Source: Bordetella parapertussis (lineage in GTDB: Bacteria > Pseudomonadota > Gammaproteobacteria > Burkholderiales > Burkholderiaceae_D). Taken from it: a stretch of DNA of 64,000 nt. Location of the stretch: positions 8,107 to 72,106 of the forward strand of contig CAMBFZ010000018.1 in NCBI GenBank assembly GCA_945866125.1. Direction: 5' to 3'. Shown one piece after another: positions 50,528-60,342 of this stretch (the first letter of the stretch is position 1; each line of letters opens with the position of its first letter). The notes under the pieces were generated by a model that worked only from the letters and a program-made list of their open reading frames with translations, had not been told where the DNA came from and did not search any database. The position numbers and the translations under genes are program-made.

Positions 50528-51712
50528 ATGAGTAAATTCAATCGTCGCCAGTTGTTGCAAGCTGGCGGTTCCCTTATTGCAGTAACTGCTATTCCCGGTT
50601 TGTTAGCAAAATCCGCATTCGCTGCTGAACCAGTAAAGCTGGGCCTGTTGCACTCGTTAACTGGAACGATCGCACTTGCTGAAGCGTCACTAATTGATGC
50701 TGAAAAATTAGCTATCGAAGAGATCAATGCCGCAGGCGGTGTTATGGGTAGAAAGATTGAGCCGGTTATTGAGGACGGTGCCTCCGACTGGCCTACTTTT
50801 GCTGAAAAAACGAAGAAATTGCTGCAGCGTGACAAAGTCGCCGCTATCGTCGGTTGCTACACATCCGCGTCCCGCAAAGCCGTGCTGCCTGTACTCAATC
50901 AAAATAAAGGATTGCTCTACTATCCGACGTACTACGAAGGTCAAGAAGAAGATAAATATGTCATTTATCCGTCGCAAGAAGCGACGCAGTCTGTAATTGC
51001 CGCCATTGAATGGATGGCCAAACAGCAGGGCAAGACCTTCTTTCTGGTGGGCTCGGATTATATTTATCCGCAACTCTGCAACAAGATTGCTAAGTCAACT
51101 ATTACACGTGTCGGTGGCAAGACTCTTGGCGAAGAATATGTGCCATTAGGCCATACGGAGTTTTCGTCAATTATTAACAAAATTAAAGCTGCCAAACCAG
51201 ATTGGATCTACTCAACTGTGGTGGGCGGCTCTAATGTGGCCTTCTACAAGCAGCTCAAAGCAGCTGGCTTGGGCGGCGATAAGCAAAAGCTCCTTTCAAC
51301 CGTTGTCTCTGAAAATGAAATTGACGGTATCGGCAAAGAGAATGCGGTTGGTTATTTCGCCTGCATGGGATATTTCCAGTCGATCAAGAGTGCGCGGAAC
51401 GAAAAATTCGTTAAAGCGATTAAAGCAAAGTACGGTCAAGATCGTGTTGTAGGCGACCCGATGCAAGTCGCTTATAACTGCGTTTACCTCTGGAAGATGG
51501 CGGTTGAAAAAGCGAAATCGTTTGACGTTGAAAAAGTCATTGCGGCTTCTGCTGGTCTCGAGCTTGATGCCCCTGAAGGCAAGATTCAGGTGCATGCAAG
51601 TAATCATCATGTGGCCAAGCGCGTGCGTATAGGTAAGGCGCGGAGTGATGGGCAGTTTGATATCGTCCATGAGACCGATGTTATTCAGCCAAATCCGTTC
51701 CCGAAACTGTAA
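50528..51712 (+). CDS. Amide/urea-type ABC transporter substrate-binding protein (UrtA/FmdD-like)
   Basis: 394 residues with a Tat/Sec leader (MSKFNRRQLLQAGGSLIAVTAI..., ending AFAAEP). The mature fold is the UrtA/AmiC-like type I binding protein: LGLLHSLTGTIALAEASL, VGCYTSASRKAVLPV and YEGQEEDKYVIY. It is related to the cytoplasmic AmiC encoded in the same operon, which senses amides. A short-chain amide or urea is the likely ligand. ACAAGGAGACAC precedes the start. Confidence 0.88.
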   Translation: MSKFNRRQLLQAGGSLIAVTAIPGLLAKSAFAAEPVKLGLLHSLTGTIALAEASLIDAEKLAIEEINAAGGVMGRKIEPVIEDGASDWPTFAEKTKKLLQRDKVAAIVGCYTSASRKAVLPVLNQNKGLLYYPTYYEGQEEDKYVIYPSQEATQSVIAAIEWMAKQQGKTFFLVGSDYIYPQLCNKIAKSTITRVGGKTLGEEYVPLGHTEFSSIINKIKAAKPDWIYSTVVGGSNVAFYKQLKAAGLGGDKQKLLSTVVSENEIDGIGKENAVGYFACMGYFQSIKSARNEKFVKAIKAKYGQDRVVGDPMQVAYNCVYLWKMAVEKAKSFDVEKVIAASAGLELDAPEGKIQVHASNHHVAKRVRIGKARSDGQFDIVHETDVIQPNPFPKL

Positions 51713-51794
51713 TCGCCGTCGTCGTTAAGGCAAGCGACACCGCCCGTGCCTGAGTACGGGCGGTGTATTAAAGCAATACGTTTTGGAGCGCCTG

Positions 51795-52697
51795 ATGTCG
51801 TTCGATATTTTTTTGATGCAGCTCTTCAGCGGGCTGTCTCTATTTACGATTCTTGTGCTGATGGCTCTTGGTTTAGCCATCGTATTTGGCCTGATGGGTG
51901 TCATCAACATGGCGCATGGCGAATTGATGACGCTGGGTGCTTATGTGACCTACTTAACGTCCGTCATTTTTTCGCGCTACATTCCGTCGCTGATGGATTT
52001 TTATCTGATTCCAGCAATTATTCTCGCCTTTGGCGTGACCTACGTATTTGGATACCTACTTGAGCGTGGGTTTGTTCGTTGGTTTTATAAGCGTCCTTTG
52101 GATACGCTGCTTGCGACTTGGGGGCTGTCGCTGATTCTTCAGCAAACCTATCGATCGGTTTTTGGTGCGCAGGAAGTGTCCGTGCCATTGGCAAGCTGGC
52201 TCACCGGCGCCTGGGAGCCCACACAGAACATTCAAATTCCGCTGAATCGAATTTTTATCATTGGACTAACCATACTCGTAGCAATTGGCGTTTATTTGTT
52301 GCTCTATAAAACGCGTGCTGGATTGCGATCCCGCGCAGTTACGCAGAACCGGGCAATGAGCTCGGCAGTAGGAATAAACACTGACAGAGTTGATGCAACA
52401 ACCTTTGCGTTGGGTGCTGGTCTTGCAGGCATTGCAGGGTCAGTCTTCACGATGATTGGCTCAACTAATCCGGGTACTGGACAGCTTTATATTATTGACT
52501 CGTTCATTGTCGTGGTGTTCGGTGGCGTCGCCAGCCTAATGGGTACTGCCGCATCAGGTTTTATCATTGCGCAGACACAAAGTACCCTTGAATTTCTCAT
52601 GAGTGGTTCGATGGCAAAAGTATCGATATTACTGCTCGTGATCATCGTGCTTTATTTCCGTCCAAATGGACTCTTCTCATCGAAAGTTCGTAGCTGA
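51795..52697 (+). CDS. Urea/amide-type ABC transporter permease (UrtB-like)
   Basis: 300 residues with about eight membrane segments from the ATG at 51795. GLAIVFGLMGVINMAHGELM is the conserved N-terminal half-site of UrtB/LivH permeases, and RAVTQNRAMSSAVGINTDRVD is the coupling loop (quoted in part: QNRAMSSAVGI). It follows the binding protein gene after 82 bp and abuts the second permease. Confidence 0.9.
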   Translation: MSFDIFLMQLFSGLSLFTILVLMALGLAIVFGLMGVINMAHGELMTLGAYVTYLTSVIFSRYIPSLMDFYLIPAIILAFGVTYVFGYLLERGFVRWFYKRPLDTLLATWGLSLILQQTYRSVFGAQEVSVPLASWLTGAWEPTQNIQIPLNRIFIIGLTILVAIGVYLLLYKTRAGLRSRAVTQNRAMSSAVGINTDRVDATTFALGAGLAGIAGSVFTMIGSTNPGTGQLYIIDSFIVVVFGGVASLMGTAASGFIIAQTQSTLEFLMSGSMAKVSILLLVIIVLYFRPNGLFSSKVRS

Positions 52698-52698
52698 T

Positions 52699-53736
52699 AT
52701 GCGGTCAAATATATTTACTCTCGAGTTTTTTGCGCATCTGGCAATGGCATTTTGTTTGCTTATTGCTTTGCCGATGGTTCTTGATCCGTTTTGGATGGGT
52801 AATCTGGGGAAGTATATTGCCTTTGCTTTTGTCGCGATTGGTGTTGTTCTGGCGTGGGGCTATTGTGGAATTTTATCGCTAGGACAGGGAATCTTTTTCG
52901 GCATTGGTGGCTATGCAATGGCGATGTTTCTAAAGCTGGAGGCATCAGCGCCAAACCTTCCGGACTTTATGGAATGGAGCAGCGTCGACGTCCTGCCTCT
53001 TTGGTGGCTCCCATCAAAATACTTTATCGCCACTTTGGCGGAGATATTTATCTTGCCAATCATTGTGGCATTCCCCTTCGCGTATGCCATTTTCAGAAAA
53101 CGTGTCTCAGGTGTTTACTTTGCGATCGTCACCATTTCTCTGGCAATGACAATGACGGTTCTGATCATCGGGCAGCAGGGAGATACCGGAGGTGCTAACG
53201 GCATCACGGACTTTAAAACACTACTCGGCATGGACATCATTTCAGAAGAAAGTAAGCGCGTTATTTATTATATTGAATCGCTCCTTTTGATCACTGTTGC
53301 AATACTTGCGGCGATGTTGTTGCATACCCGTTTCGGGAAAATTCTGATTGCAATTCGCGATCGCGAGGATCGTGTTCGTTTTTCTGGCTACGACACGGCA
53401 ATGGCTAAATCATTTGTTTTTACCCTCGCGGCTACTCTCTCGTCGATGGGGGGCGCGCTCTATACGCTGCAGGTAGGTTTGGTCAGTCCAACACTGGTCG
53501 GCTCGGTCGCTTCTGTCGAAATGGTTGTCTTTGCGGCGATGGGCGGGCGACTTTCGGTAACTGGCGCGGTGCTAGGGGCGCTTGTGGTGGGCTTTACCAA
53601 GTCATGGTTCTCTGAGCAGTTTCCGCAGTCTTGGTTGTTTCTGCTAGGCGCGATGTTCATCATCGCCGTTGGCCTATTGCCTGATGGTCTTGCCGGTGGC
53701 ATCCGTCGCATCTTTGCCTCGAAGGAGCAAGCATGA
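52699..53736 (+). CDS. Urea/amide-type ABC transporter permease (UrtC-like)
   Basis: 345 residues from the ATG at 52699, one base after the UrtB-like stop. UrtC features are AWGYCGILSLGQGIFFGIGGYAMAM (quoted in part: LSLGQGIFFGIGGYAM) and the coupling loop IAIRDREDRVRFSGYD. The stop overlaps the next start (ATGA), giving translational coupling. Confidence 0.92.
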   Translation: MRSNIFTLEFFAHLAMAFCLLIALPMVLDPFWMGNLGKYIAFAFVAIGVVLAWGYCGILSLGQGIFFGIGGYAMAMFLKLEASAPNLPDFMEWSSVDVLPLWWLPSKYFIATLAEIFILPIIVAFPFAYAIFRKRVSGVYFAIVTISLAMTMTVLIIGQQGDTGGANGITDFKTLLGMDIISEESKRVIYYIESLLLITVAILAAMLLHTRFGKILIAIRDREDRVRFSGYDTAMAKSFVFTLAATLSSMGGALYTLQVGLVSPTLVGSVASVEMVVFAAMGGRLSVTGAVLGALVVGFTKSWFSEQFPQSWLFLLGAMFIIAVGLLPDGLAGGIRRIFASKEQA

Positions 53737-54521
53737 ACGCACCACCGGTATCGGCTCTGCAGGACATGGGGGCAGAACTAACCGAGACCAAGCCGGTTTT
53801 ATTAGTCGAGCACCTGACGGTGTCGTTTGACGGGTTTAAAGCCGTGGACGATCTATCGATGCGTATTAATGAACGTGAATTGCGCGTCGTGATCGGGCCG
53901 AACGGAGCGGGGAAAACGACATTGCTCGACATGATTTGCGGGAAGACGAAGCCTACATCTGGAAATATACAGTTCCGGGACCGTGATTTGACTGCGATGC
54001 AGGAATACGAAATTGTCAGATACGGTGTTGGTCGAAAATTTCAGAATCCCTCTATTTACGAAGATCTGACGGTTTCTGAGAATTTGGAAATTTCGATTCC
54101 TCAAGTGCATGGCGTTTGGGCATCCATCCTTTTTCGCCGCACCCCGAAGGTGCGTGAGCAAATTGAGGAGATCGCTGGCCAGATCAATTTGATTGAACAT
54201 CTGCAAAAAAAGTCTGGCTTGCTTTCTCATGGCCAAAAACAATGGCTAGAAATTGGCATGCTGCTGATGCAAGGATCCGATCTTTTATTGCTCGATGAGC
54301 CAGTTGCGGGCATGTCCCCGCGTGAACGCGAGCAAACGGCTGAGCTATTACGAAGTATTTCGCTCGGAAAGTCGCTTGTAGTGATTGATCACGACATGGA
54401 TTTTGTGAAATCGATTGCTAGCAAGGTGACAGTACTACATCAGGGTCGTTTGCTTTCCGAAGGCACGATCGAGCAAGTTCAAAATGACCCTCGCGTCATT
54501 GACGTTTATCTTGGACATTGA
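53733..54521 (+). CDS. Urea/amide-type ABC transporter ATP-binding protein (UrtD-like)
   Basis: 262 residues. Walker A is GPNGAGKTTLLD, the UrtD-type GVGRKFQNPSIYEDLTV follows, the signature is LSHGQKQWLEIGMLLM and Walker B LLLLDEPVAGMSPRE. LSHGQKQWLEIGM is characteristic of UrtD rather than LivG, supporting a urea or amide substrate. Confidence 0.92.
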   Translation: MNAPPVSALQDMGAELTETKPVLLVEHLTVSFDGFKAVDDLSMRINERELRVVIGPNGAGKTTLLDMICGKTKPTSGNIQFRDRDLTAMQEYEIVRYGVGRKFQNPSIYEDLTVSENLEISIPQVHGVWASILFRRTPKVREQIEEIAGQINLIEHLQKKSGLLSHGQKQWLEIGMLLMQGSDLLLLDEPVAGMSPREREQTAELLRSISLGKSLVVIDHDMDFVKSIASKVTVLHQGRLLSEGTIEQVQNDPRVIDVYLGH

Positions 54522-54528
54522 GAAAAAC

Positions 54529-55218
54529 ATGCTGACGATTTCAAATCTAAACGTGAGTTATGGCGATAGTAAGGTGATACACGATGTCTCCTTTACGGTT
54601 GCCAATCAATCGGCTGTGGCGATTGTTGGGCGAAACGGAATGGGTAAAAGTACGTTGTTGAAATCTCTTATTGGCATGTTGCCTGTTGCTTCAGGATCGA
54701 TCCAATTAGATGGCGAGGAGCTCTCTAAGATGAAGAGCTATCGACGCGTACAGGCCGGGATGGCCTATGTGCCGCAAGGAAGGCTGATATTCCCGTTGCT
54801 GACGGTTGAAGAAAACATCTTATCCGGGCTGGAGACCGCGCGATATGAAGGTATTCCGGAGTTTATCTATGAGTTTTTTCCAGTTTTAAAAGAGATGAAA
54901 TCTCGGAAGGCAGGAAATCTCTCTGGCGGACAACAACAACAATTAGCCATTGCGCGTGCGCTGGCATCTAAACCAAGCGTTCTTATCTTGGATGAGCCGA
55001 CCGAAGGAATACAGCCATCAATCATTAAGGAAATTGCGCAATCTTTGAATCGCTTACGTAAAGAACTCGGGATCGCTGTTTTAGTTTCTGAGCAGGTGTT
55101 GTCATTTGCGATGGAAGTGGCTGATGAAATTGTGGTGCTTGATTTGGGTCGCATTGTTCGCATCGCAAATAAAAATTTAGTTGATATCAATGAAGTTCGT
55201 TCATATCTGACGGTTTAG
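54529..55218 (+). CDS. Urea/amide-type ABC transporter ATP-binding protein (UrtE-like)
   Basis: 229 residues from the ATG at 54529, seven bases after the UrtD-like stop. Walker A GRNGMGKSTLLKSL, QGRLIFPLLTVEENI, the signature LSGGQQQQLAIARAL and Walker B LILDEPTEGIQPSII are typical of UrtE. It completes a five-component importer placed directly before the amidase gene. Confidence 0.92.
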   Translation: MLTISNLNVSYGDSKVIHDVSFTVANQSAVAIVGRNGMGKSTLLKSLIGMLPVASGSIQLDGEELSKMKSYRRVQAGMAYVPQGRLIFPLLTVEENILSGLETARYEGIPEFIYEFFPVLKEMKSRKAGNLSGGQQQQLAIARALASKPSVLILDEPTEGIQPSIIKEIAQSLNRLRKELGIAVLVSEQVLSFAMEVADEIVVLDLGRIVRIANKNLVDINEVRSYLTV

Positions 55219-55246
55219 TCAGATGCTTTTTTAATCAGGAGGAAAA

Positions 55247-56284
55247 ATGAGGCACGGAGATATTGCAAGTAGCAAGGATTGCGTGGGGGTTGCCGTCGTC
55301 AACTATAAGATGCCCCGCCTTCATACAAAAGCTGAAGTGTTAGATAACGCCCGAAAAATTGGCGACATGCTTGTCGGTATGAAGCAGGGCCTGCCAGGTA
55401 TGGATTTGGTGATTTTTCCTGAATATTCGACGCACGGCATTATGTACGATTCGAAGGAAATGTATGACACGGCATCCACCGTTCCAGGCGAAGAGACGGA
55501 GATATTTGCTGCTGCATGCCGCAAAGCCAATGTCTGGGGCGTGTTCTCCCTAACAGGCGAACGCCATGAAGAACATCCGAAAAAAGCGCCCTACAACACC
55601 CTTATTCTCATGAATAATAAAGGTGAGATTGTGCAGAAATATCGCAAAATCATGCCGTGGGTACCGATCGAAGGCTGGTATCCGGGTGACTGCACTTACG
55701 TATCGGACGGTCCAAAGGGTATGAAGATCAGCCTGATTATTTGTGACGATGGCAACTACCCTGAAATTTGGCGTGATTGCGCTATGAAGGGAGCAGAGCT
55801 GATCGTTCGCTGCCAAGGTTACATGTATCCGGCGAAGGAACAACAAATTATCATGGCCAAGGCCATGGCATGGGCAAACAATAGCTACGTGGCGGTTGCA
55901 AATGCAGCAGGCTTCGATGGGGTTTACTCATATTTTGGCCACTCTGCCATTGTTGGTTTTGATGGTCGTACCCTCGGTGAATGCGCAGAGGAAGAAATGG
56001 GGATTCAGTACGCTGAACTCTCTGTGAGCCTGATTCGGGACTCTCGCAAGAACGGTCAATCAAACAATCACCTGTATAAATTGCTGCATCGTGGCTACAC
56101 CGGAAAAATCAATTCCGGCGAGGATCCAAATGGCGTAGCAGCATGCCCATTTGAGTTCTATGGCAAATGGGTTAACGATCCTGAGGGAACACGAAAGATG
56201 GTTGAGGCGATTACACGTGACACGCCGGGTACGGTTGATACGCCAATCGAAGGTATTCCAAACCAATCTCCAGCTCACCGTTGA
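55247..56284 (+). CDS. amiE: Aliphatic amidase
   Basis: 345 residues, one short of the Pseudomonas aeruginosa enzyme. The nitrilase-superfamily triad is Glu in FPEYSTHG, Lys in KYRKIMPWVP and Cys in IICDDGNYPEIWRD. It hydrolyses short-chain amides such as acetamide to the acid and ammonia. A very strong ribosome site (AGGAGGAAAA) precedes the start. Upstream it has the importer, downstream the AAA+/VWA pair and AmiC/AmiR. Confidence 0.95.
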   Translation: MRHGDIASSKDCVGVAVVNYKMPRLHTKAEVLDNARKIGDMLVGMKQGLPGMDLVIFPEYSTHGIMYDSKEMYDTASTVPGEETEIFAAACRKANVWGVFSLTGERHEEHPKKAPYNTLILMNNKGEIVQKYRKIMPWVPIEGWYPGDCTYVSDGPKGMKISLIICDDGNYPEIWRDCAMKGAELIVRCQGYMYPAKEQQIIMAKAMAWANNSYVAVANAAGFDGVYSYFGHSAIVGFDGRTLGECAEEEMGIQYAELSVSLIRDSRKNGQSNNHLYKLLHRGYTGKINSGEDPNGVAACPFEFYGKWVNDPEGTRKMVEAITRDTPGTVDTPIEGIPNQSPAHR

Positions 56285-56351
56285 TTCATCGCGCGGCATT
56301 TGCACGCCTTGTCCGTATGTTTTTCAAGGCGTGCTTTTTTGGGCTTATTAG

Positions 56352-57161
56352 ATGAACGAAAAACTTCAACCCTATTTCATTCAGGGAGAGCCGTTTTATC
56401 GTGGTTCGGGGAATGAGATTGTATTATTTGAAGCAGCATACAAACTCCGTATGCCTATGGTGCTTAAGGGGCCAACTGGTTGCGGCAAGACGCGCTTCAT
56501 GGAATATATGGCTTGGCGTTTGAACCGACCATTAATTACTGTTGCCTGTAATGAGGATATGACGGCATCTGACTTGATCGGCCGTTATCTGCTCGACGCA
56601 AATGGAACCCAATGGCATGATGGCCCGCTGACTATTGCGGCGCGGTTTGGAGCGATTTGTTACCTGGATGAGGTGGTGGAGGCGCGACAGGACACGACGG
56701 TGATCATTCACCCGCTCACAGATAACAGGCGCACGCTGCCATTGGACAAGCGGGGCGAATTGATTCATGCCCATCCTGATTTTCAGCTGGTTGTATCTTA
56801 TAACCCTGGGTATCAGAGCCTAACGAAAGACTTGAAACAGTCGACCAAACAGCGATTTGGTGCATTAGATTTTTATTATCCCGACGAAAAAACGGAAATT
56901 GACATTGTTGCGCATGAAAGTAAAGCGCCCATTGAGGTCGCTGCTAAGCTCGTCGGAATAGCGCATCGTTCCCGGGCGCTTCGTGGCCGTGGAATCGATG
57001 AGGGAATTTCGACGCGCATGCTGATTCACGCCGGAGCGCTGATTGATGTTGGCATAGCGCCGTCTGAAGCATGTCAGGTTGCGCTAACGCGGCCTATCAC
57101 CGATGACCCAGACATGCTGAAGGCACTCGATGGATTTATCGATGCCTACTTCGGTACTTGA
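56352..57161 (+). CDS. MoxR/CbbQ/NorQ-type AAA+ ATPase
   Basis: 269 residues. Walker A is GPTGCGKTRFMEY, Walker B ICYLDEVVEAR, sensor VVSYNPGYQ and an arginine-finger region STKQRFGAL; the first 30 residues and GRYLLDANGTQWHDGPL match the CbbQ/NirQ/NorQ subfamily. These ATPases work with a VWA partner to remodel or activate metalloenzymes (RuBisCO, NO reductase). Here it follows the amidase by 67 bp, in place of the AmiB ATPase of Pseudomonas. Confidence 0.9.
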   Translation: MNEKLQPYFIQGEPFYRGSGNEIVLFEAAYKLRMPMVLKGPTGCGKTRFMEYMAWRLNRPLITVACNEDMTASDLIGRYLLDANGTQWHDGPLTIAARFGAICYLDEVVEARQDTTVIIHPLTDNRRTLPLDKRGELIHAHPDFQLVVSYNPGYQSLTKDLKQSTKQRFGALDFYYPDEKTEIDIVAHESKAPIEVAAKLVGIAHRSRALRGRGIDEGISTRMLIHAGALIDVGIAPSEACQVALTRPITDDPDMLKALDGFIDAYFGT

Positions 57162-59136
57162 TATTGTGGAGTCACGGCCTGCACTGCATCCGGCATTTGC
57201 CGCAGTCCTGCCTACGCTGACGACGCAGTTACGTCATGCTGACGATCTGAGTAATCTTACCGTACTGCTGACTGATACTGAGGACGCGGCGCCTGGCAGT
57301 GCGGCCTCTCTTTCGTCGCACCTCGGGTATGTCCTTAATCAGCTTGATGTCGAAGGACTCAGACGGTGGATCCTGACGGGCTTTCGCTTGTATCCTCATC
57401 ATGTCGACAAACTCCTTGCGTATTTTCGGCTTGATGACCCAGCAGCAGTCGATGTGATGGCAAGGGAAAGTCAAGGAACCGCTTTTGAGCAATATCGCAA
57501 TTCACTGCAATTTTATGTGGCGGGATTTGGCCTTGCTGATTTAACGCTCAATTCAAGGCGCGTGCGCGCGCTGAATGCGCCCCAATTACGATCCATCGTT
57601 AGCGATAGCGGCCTGATTCTTCCTGATCATTATCTAGCTTGGGATGGCGCAAGTCATGGTGATATCTATCGGGCCGCGACCGCGCATGCATTGGCACATC
57701 TTCGGTTCTCACCGCGACATCAAAAAGCAGGTACCAAAAAGCCGCTGTTGATTGCGGTGCTCTCACTCATTGAGGACGCGCGCGTTGAACGGCTCGCATC
57801 GCAATCCTTTCCGGGATTGTGGTCCCTATGGAATCGATTCCATACTGCTTCAGGTCGGGAGGGCGAACTGACCTTTGTATCGCTCGCATCAAGATTGGCT
57901 CGGGCATTGCATGATCCTCAATACGAGGATCAGAACCATTGGGTGAACAAAGGCAGAGAATTATTTGAAGGGGTGGCATTAAACGGTCTTGATGACCCGG
58001 CTCCGTTTATCGATATTGGCAATATCCTCGGCAATGATCTCGGACAGATGCGTGTTCGATTTGTCGCCGAAACGTATGCTGTGCAGCCGGGATACCGGGA
58101 CGATAATAGTTTTCTCTGGGAATACGATCTCGATGCACCTCCAGATACGCCGCCAGAGGAAATGCTTTCGCAGAGTTCGGTACAACTGGAGATGACTGAT
58201 GAAGGGGCGGATTCAGCGGTACGAATATCCCCTGTCGAAATCAATTCCGATATTATTTTTGAATACCCCGAGTGGGACTATCGTGAGAACCGACTCCGAG
58301 AGAGATGGGCGACCGTACTTGAGCGGGCAGAGGCAGGATTTTCTGCCACGAAAAGTGGTGAACATGAACGCCATTTGATACGCGGTATTTCTCTCGATAC
58401 GCGCTCCCGCACCCTCGACCGCTCGGTTAAGCTCAGGCGCCAAGAGGAAGGCGAGGCGCTCGATTTAAATGCAGCAATCGACAGTCGCATTTGTCTGCGG
58501 GCAGGGGTGGCGCCCGATTCCCGTATTTTTCAACGACCGGGAAAGCGTCGTAGACACACCTCTATATTATTGCTGATGGATCTGTCGGAATCAACCAATG
58601 ATCGGTTGCAGGGGTTTACGTCAGTCTTGGATATCGAGAAAAAATCCGCTGAGTTACTGACAAAATCTGTAGACAAGCAATACGACAGATTAGCGATTGA
58701 TGGGTTTCGTTCGAACGGCAGATCTAAAGTCTACTATGTTCGGATTAAGAATTTTGAGGAACCGTTTGGGACAGCGCAACAGATAAAACTTAGCAAGCAA
58801 CAAGGAGAATTATCAACTCGGATGGGGGCGGGCCTGCGGCACGCAGGAGCCAGGTTGTTAGCTGATAATAACGAGAAAAAAATTCTTTTATTCGTCACCG
58901 ATGGTGAACCATCCGATATTGATGTGATTGATCGAGAATATTTGATCGAGGACGCTAGGGTTGCGATCAATGCCCTTTATATGAAAGGCATTACCGTTTT
59001 CTGCCTTACCCTTGATAAAGCAGCAGATTCTTATGTAAAGACCATTTTCGGTCCGCGAAATTATATGATCGTTGACAACGCGATGTCACTGCCAACACAG
59101 TTAACTCGCGCATTGAATCATATGGCTGCCTGCTAA
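57130..59136 (+). CDS. VWA-domain protein, CbbO/NorD-like partner of the AAA+ ATPase
   Basis: 668 residues. The start at 57130 has GAAGG upstream and overlaps the ATPase gene by 32 bp; ATG 57142 is an alternative. The N-terminal two thirds are the helical CbbO/NorD region with a DARVERLASQSFPGLW segment. The C-terminal VWA domain (about 475-668) has the MIDAS motif MDLSESTND and FVTDGEPSDID. CbbO-type proteins act as the substrate adaptor of CbbQ. The client is unknown; the amidase is the nearest candidate. Confidence 0.9.
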   Translation: MDLSMPTSVLDIVESRPALHPAFAAVLPTLTTQLRHADDLSNLTVLLTDTEDAAPGSAASLSSHLGYVLNQLDVEGLRRWILTGFRLYPHHVDKLLAYFRLDDPAAVDVMARESQGTAFEQYRNSLQFYVAGFGLADLTLNSRRVRALNAPQLRSIVSDSGLILPDHYLAWDGASHGDIYRAATAHALAHLRFSPRHQKAGTKKPLLIAVLSLIEDARVERLASQSFPGLWSLWNRFHTASGREGELTFVSLASRLARALHDPQYEDQNHWVNKGRELFEGVALNGLDDPAPFIDIGNILGNDLGQMRVRFVAETYAVQPGYRDDNSFLWEYDLDAPPDTPPEEMLSQSSVQLEMTDEGADSAVRISPVEINSDIIFEYPEWDYRENRLRERWATVLERAEAGFSATKSGEHERHLIRGISLDTRSRTLDRSVKLRRQEEGEALDLNAAIDSRICLRAGVAPDSRIFQRPGKRRRHTSILLLMDLSESTNDRLQGFTSVLDIEKKSAELLTKSVDKQYDRLAIDGFRSNGRSKVYYVRIKNFEEPFGTAQQIKLSKQQGELSTRMGAGLRHAGARLLADNNEKKILLFVTDGEPSDIDVIDREYLIEDARVAINALYMKGITVFCLTLDKAADSYVKTIFGPRNYMIVDNAMSLPTQLTRALNHMAAC

Positions 59137-59184
59137 GTAAAATAAAATTGAAATTGAAATTGAGAATATAAGGATAAATTAGTA

Positions 59185-60342
59185 ATGGCAAATAAAGATC
59201 CTGTCAAAGTTGGTGTGCTGTATTCGGAGACCGGTGTCACGTCTGCGATAGAGTCATCGCAATTATTAGGAACTTTGCTTGCGATCGAAGATATCAATGA
59301 TGCGGGCGGAATAGATGGGCGCGAACTTGTGCCTGTTCGATACAATCCCGCTTCTAATCCGCATATGTTTCGGGTCTTGGCAGAGCGACTTGTTACGCAC
59401 GACAACGTGAATACGATTTTTGGCTGTTACATGTCTAGCGCACGAAAGGCAGTGATCCCCATCGTCGAGCGACACAATCGTCTTTTGTTTTATGCGACTC
59501 TGTATGAAGGCTTTGAGTTCTCAAATAACATCATCTATACCGGCGCGGCACCGAATCAAAATAGCGTTCAACTGGCCGACTTCATGATGTCATATTTTGG
59601 TGGACGAGTTTTTCTCGTTGGGTCTGACTACATCTACCCGTATGAGTCGAACCGTATCATGTCCGATCTGGTAAAACAAAGGCCGAACGGCGCCACGGTT
59701 GCGCAGCGTTATGTTCCTGTTGACGTTGGCGCCAAAGGCTTTGATGATATTGTTCAGGAAATCAAAGCGATGCAACCGGACTTTATCTTCTCGACAGTAG
59801 TCGGTAATGCAACCCAGCATTTTTACCGCGCCTATGCCGAGGCTGGGCTGAACCCAAAGCAAATGCCAATTGCGAGTCTTACAACGTCGGAAGTAGAGGT
59901 AGCGCAAATGGGTGCGGCGGCGGCGGCCGGACACTTTACTGCGGCGCCTTATTTTGAGTCGATTGATTGTCCGGAGAATCTGCAACTTCTCGAACGTTTC
60001 CGGTCGCGATTTTCAGATTCCGCCCATCCCAATGCTTGCTGGGAGGCGGCTTATTTTCAGGTTCGCTTGTTTGCCAATGCGATGCAAAATACGGGTACCG
60101 ATATGACTTCGATTCTGTTGCCAAACTTGCTGGGCTCTGATTTTCTGGCGCCGCAGGGACGGGTTCGGATTGAGCCGAGCAATCATCATACGCATCTATA
60201 TCCACGCATTGGTCGCGTCAATTCCAAAGGAGATTTTGTGATTGTCAGGGCCTCGACGAATGCTGTTGCGCCGGACCCTTATCTGGTCACGCACTCGCTA
60301 GGTGATTGGACGCTCGCATTGGATTCGCTCGAGGATGCATGA
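59185..60342 (+). CDS. amiC: Amide-sensing negative regulator AmiC
   Basis: 385 residues of the type I periplasmic-binding fold but with no signal peptide (MANKDPVKVGVLYSETGVTS), so it is cytoplasmic like AmiC. GCYMSSARKAVIPIVERHN and FYATLYEGFEFSNNIIY match AmiC closely. In Pseudomonas it binds amides and in their absence holds AmiR inactive. It is related to the exported binding protein at 50528 and coupled to amiR by a 4-bp overlap. Confidence 0.93.
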   Translation: MANKDPVKVGVLYSETGVTSAIESSQLLGTLLAIEDINDAGGIDGRELVPVRYNPASNPHMFRVLAERLVTHDNVNTIFGCYMSSARKAVIPIVERHNRLLFYATLYEGFEFSNNIIYTGAAPNQNSVQLADFMMSYFGGRVFLVGSDYIYPYESNRIMSDLVKQRPNGATVAQRYVPVDVGAKGFDDIVQEIKAMQPDFIFSTVVGNATQHFYRAYAEAGLNPKQMPIASLTTSEVEVAQMGAAAAAGHFTAAPYFESIDCPENLQLLERFRSRFSDSAHPNACWEAAYFQVRLFANAMQNTGTDMTSILLPNLLGSDFLAPQGRVRIEPSNHHTHLYPRIGRVNSKGDFVIVRASTNAVAPDPYLVTHSLGDWTLALDSLEDA

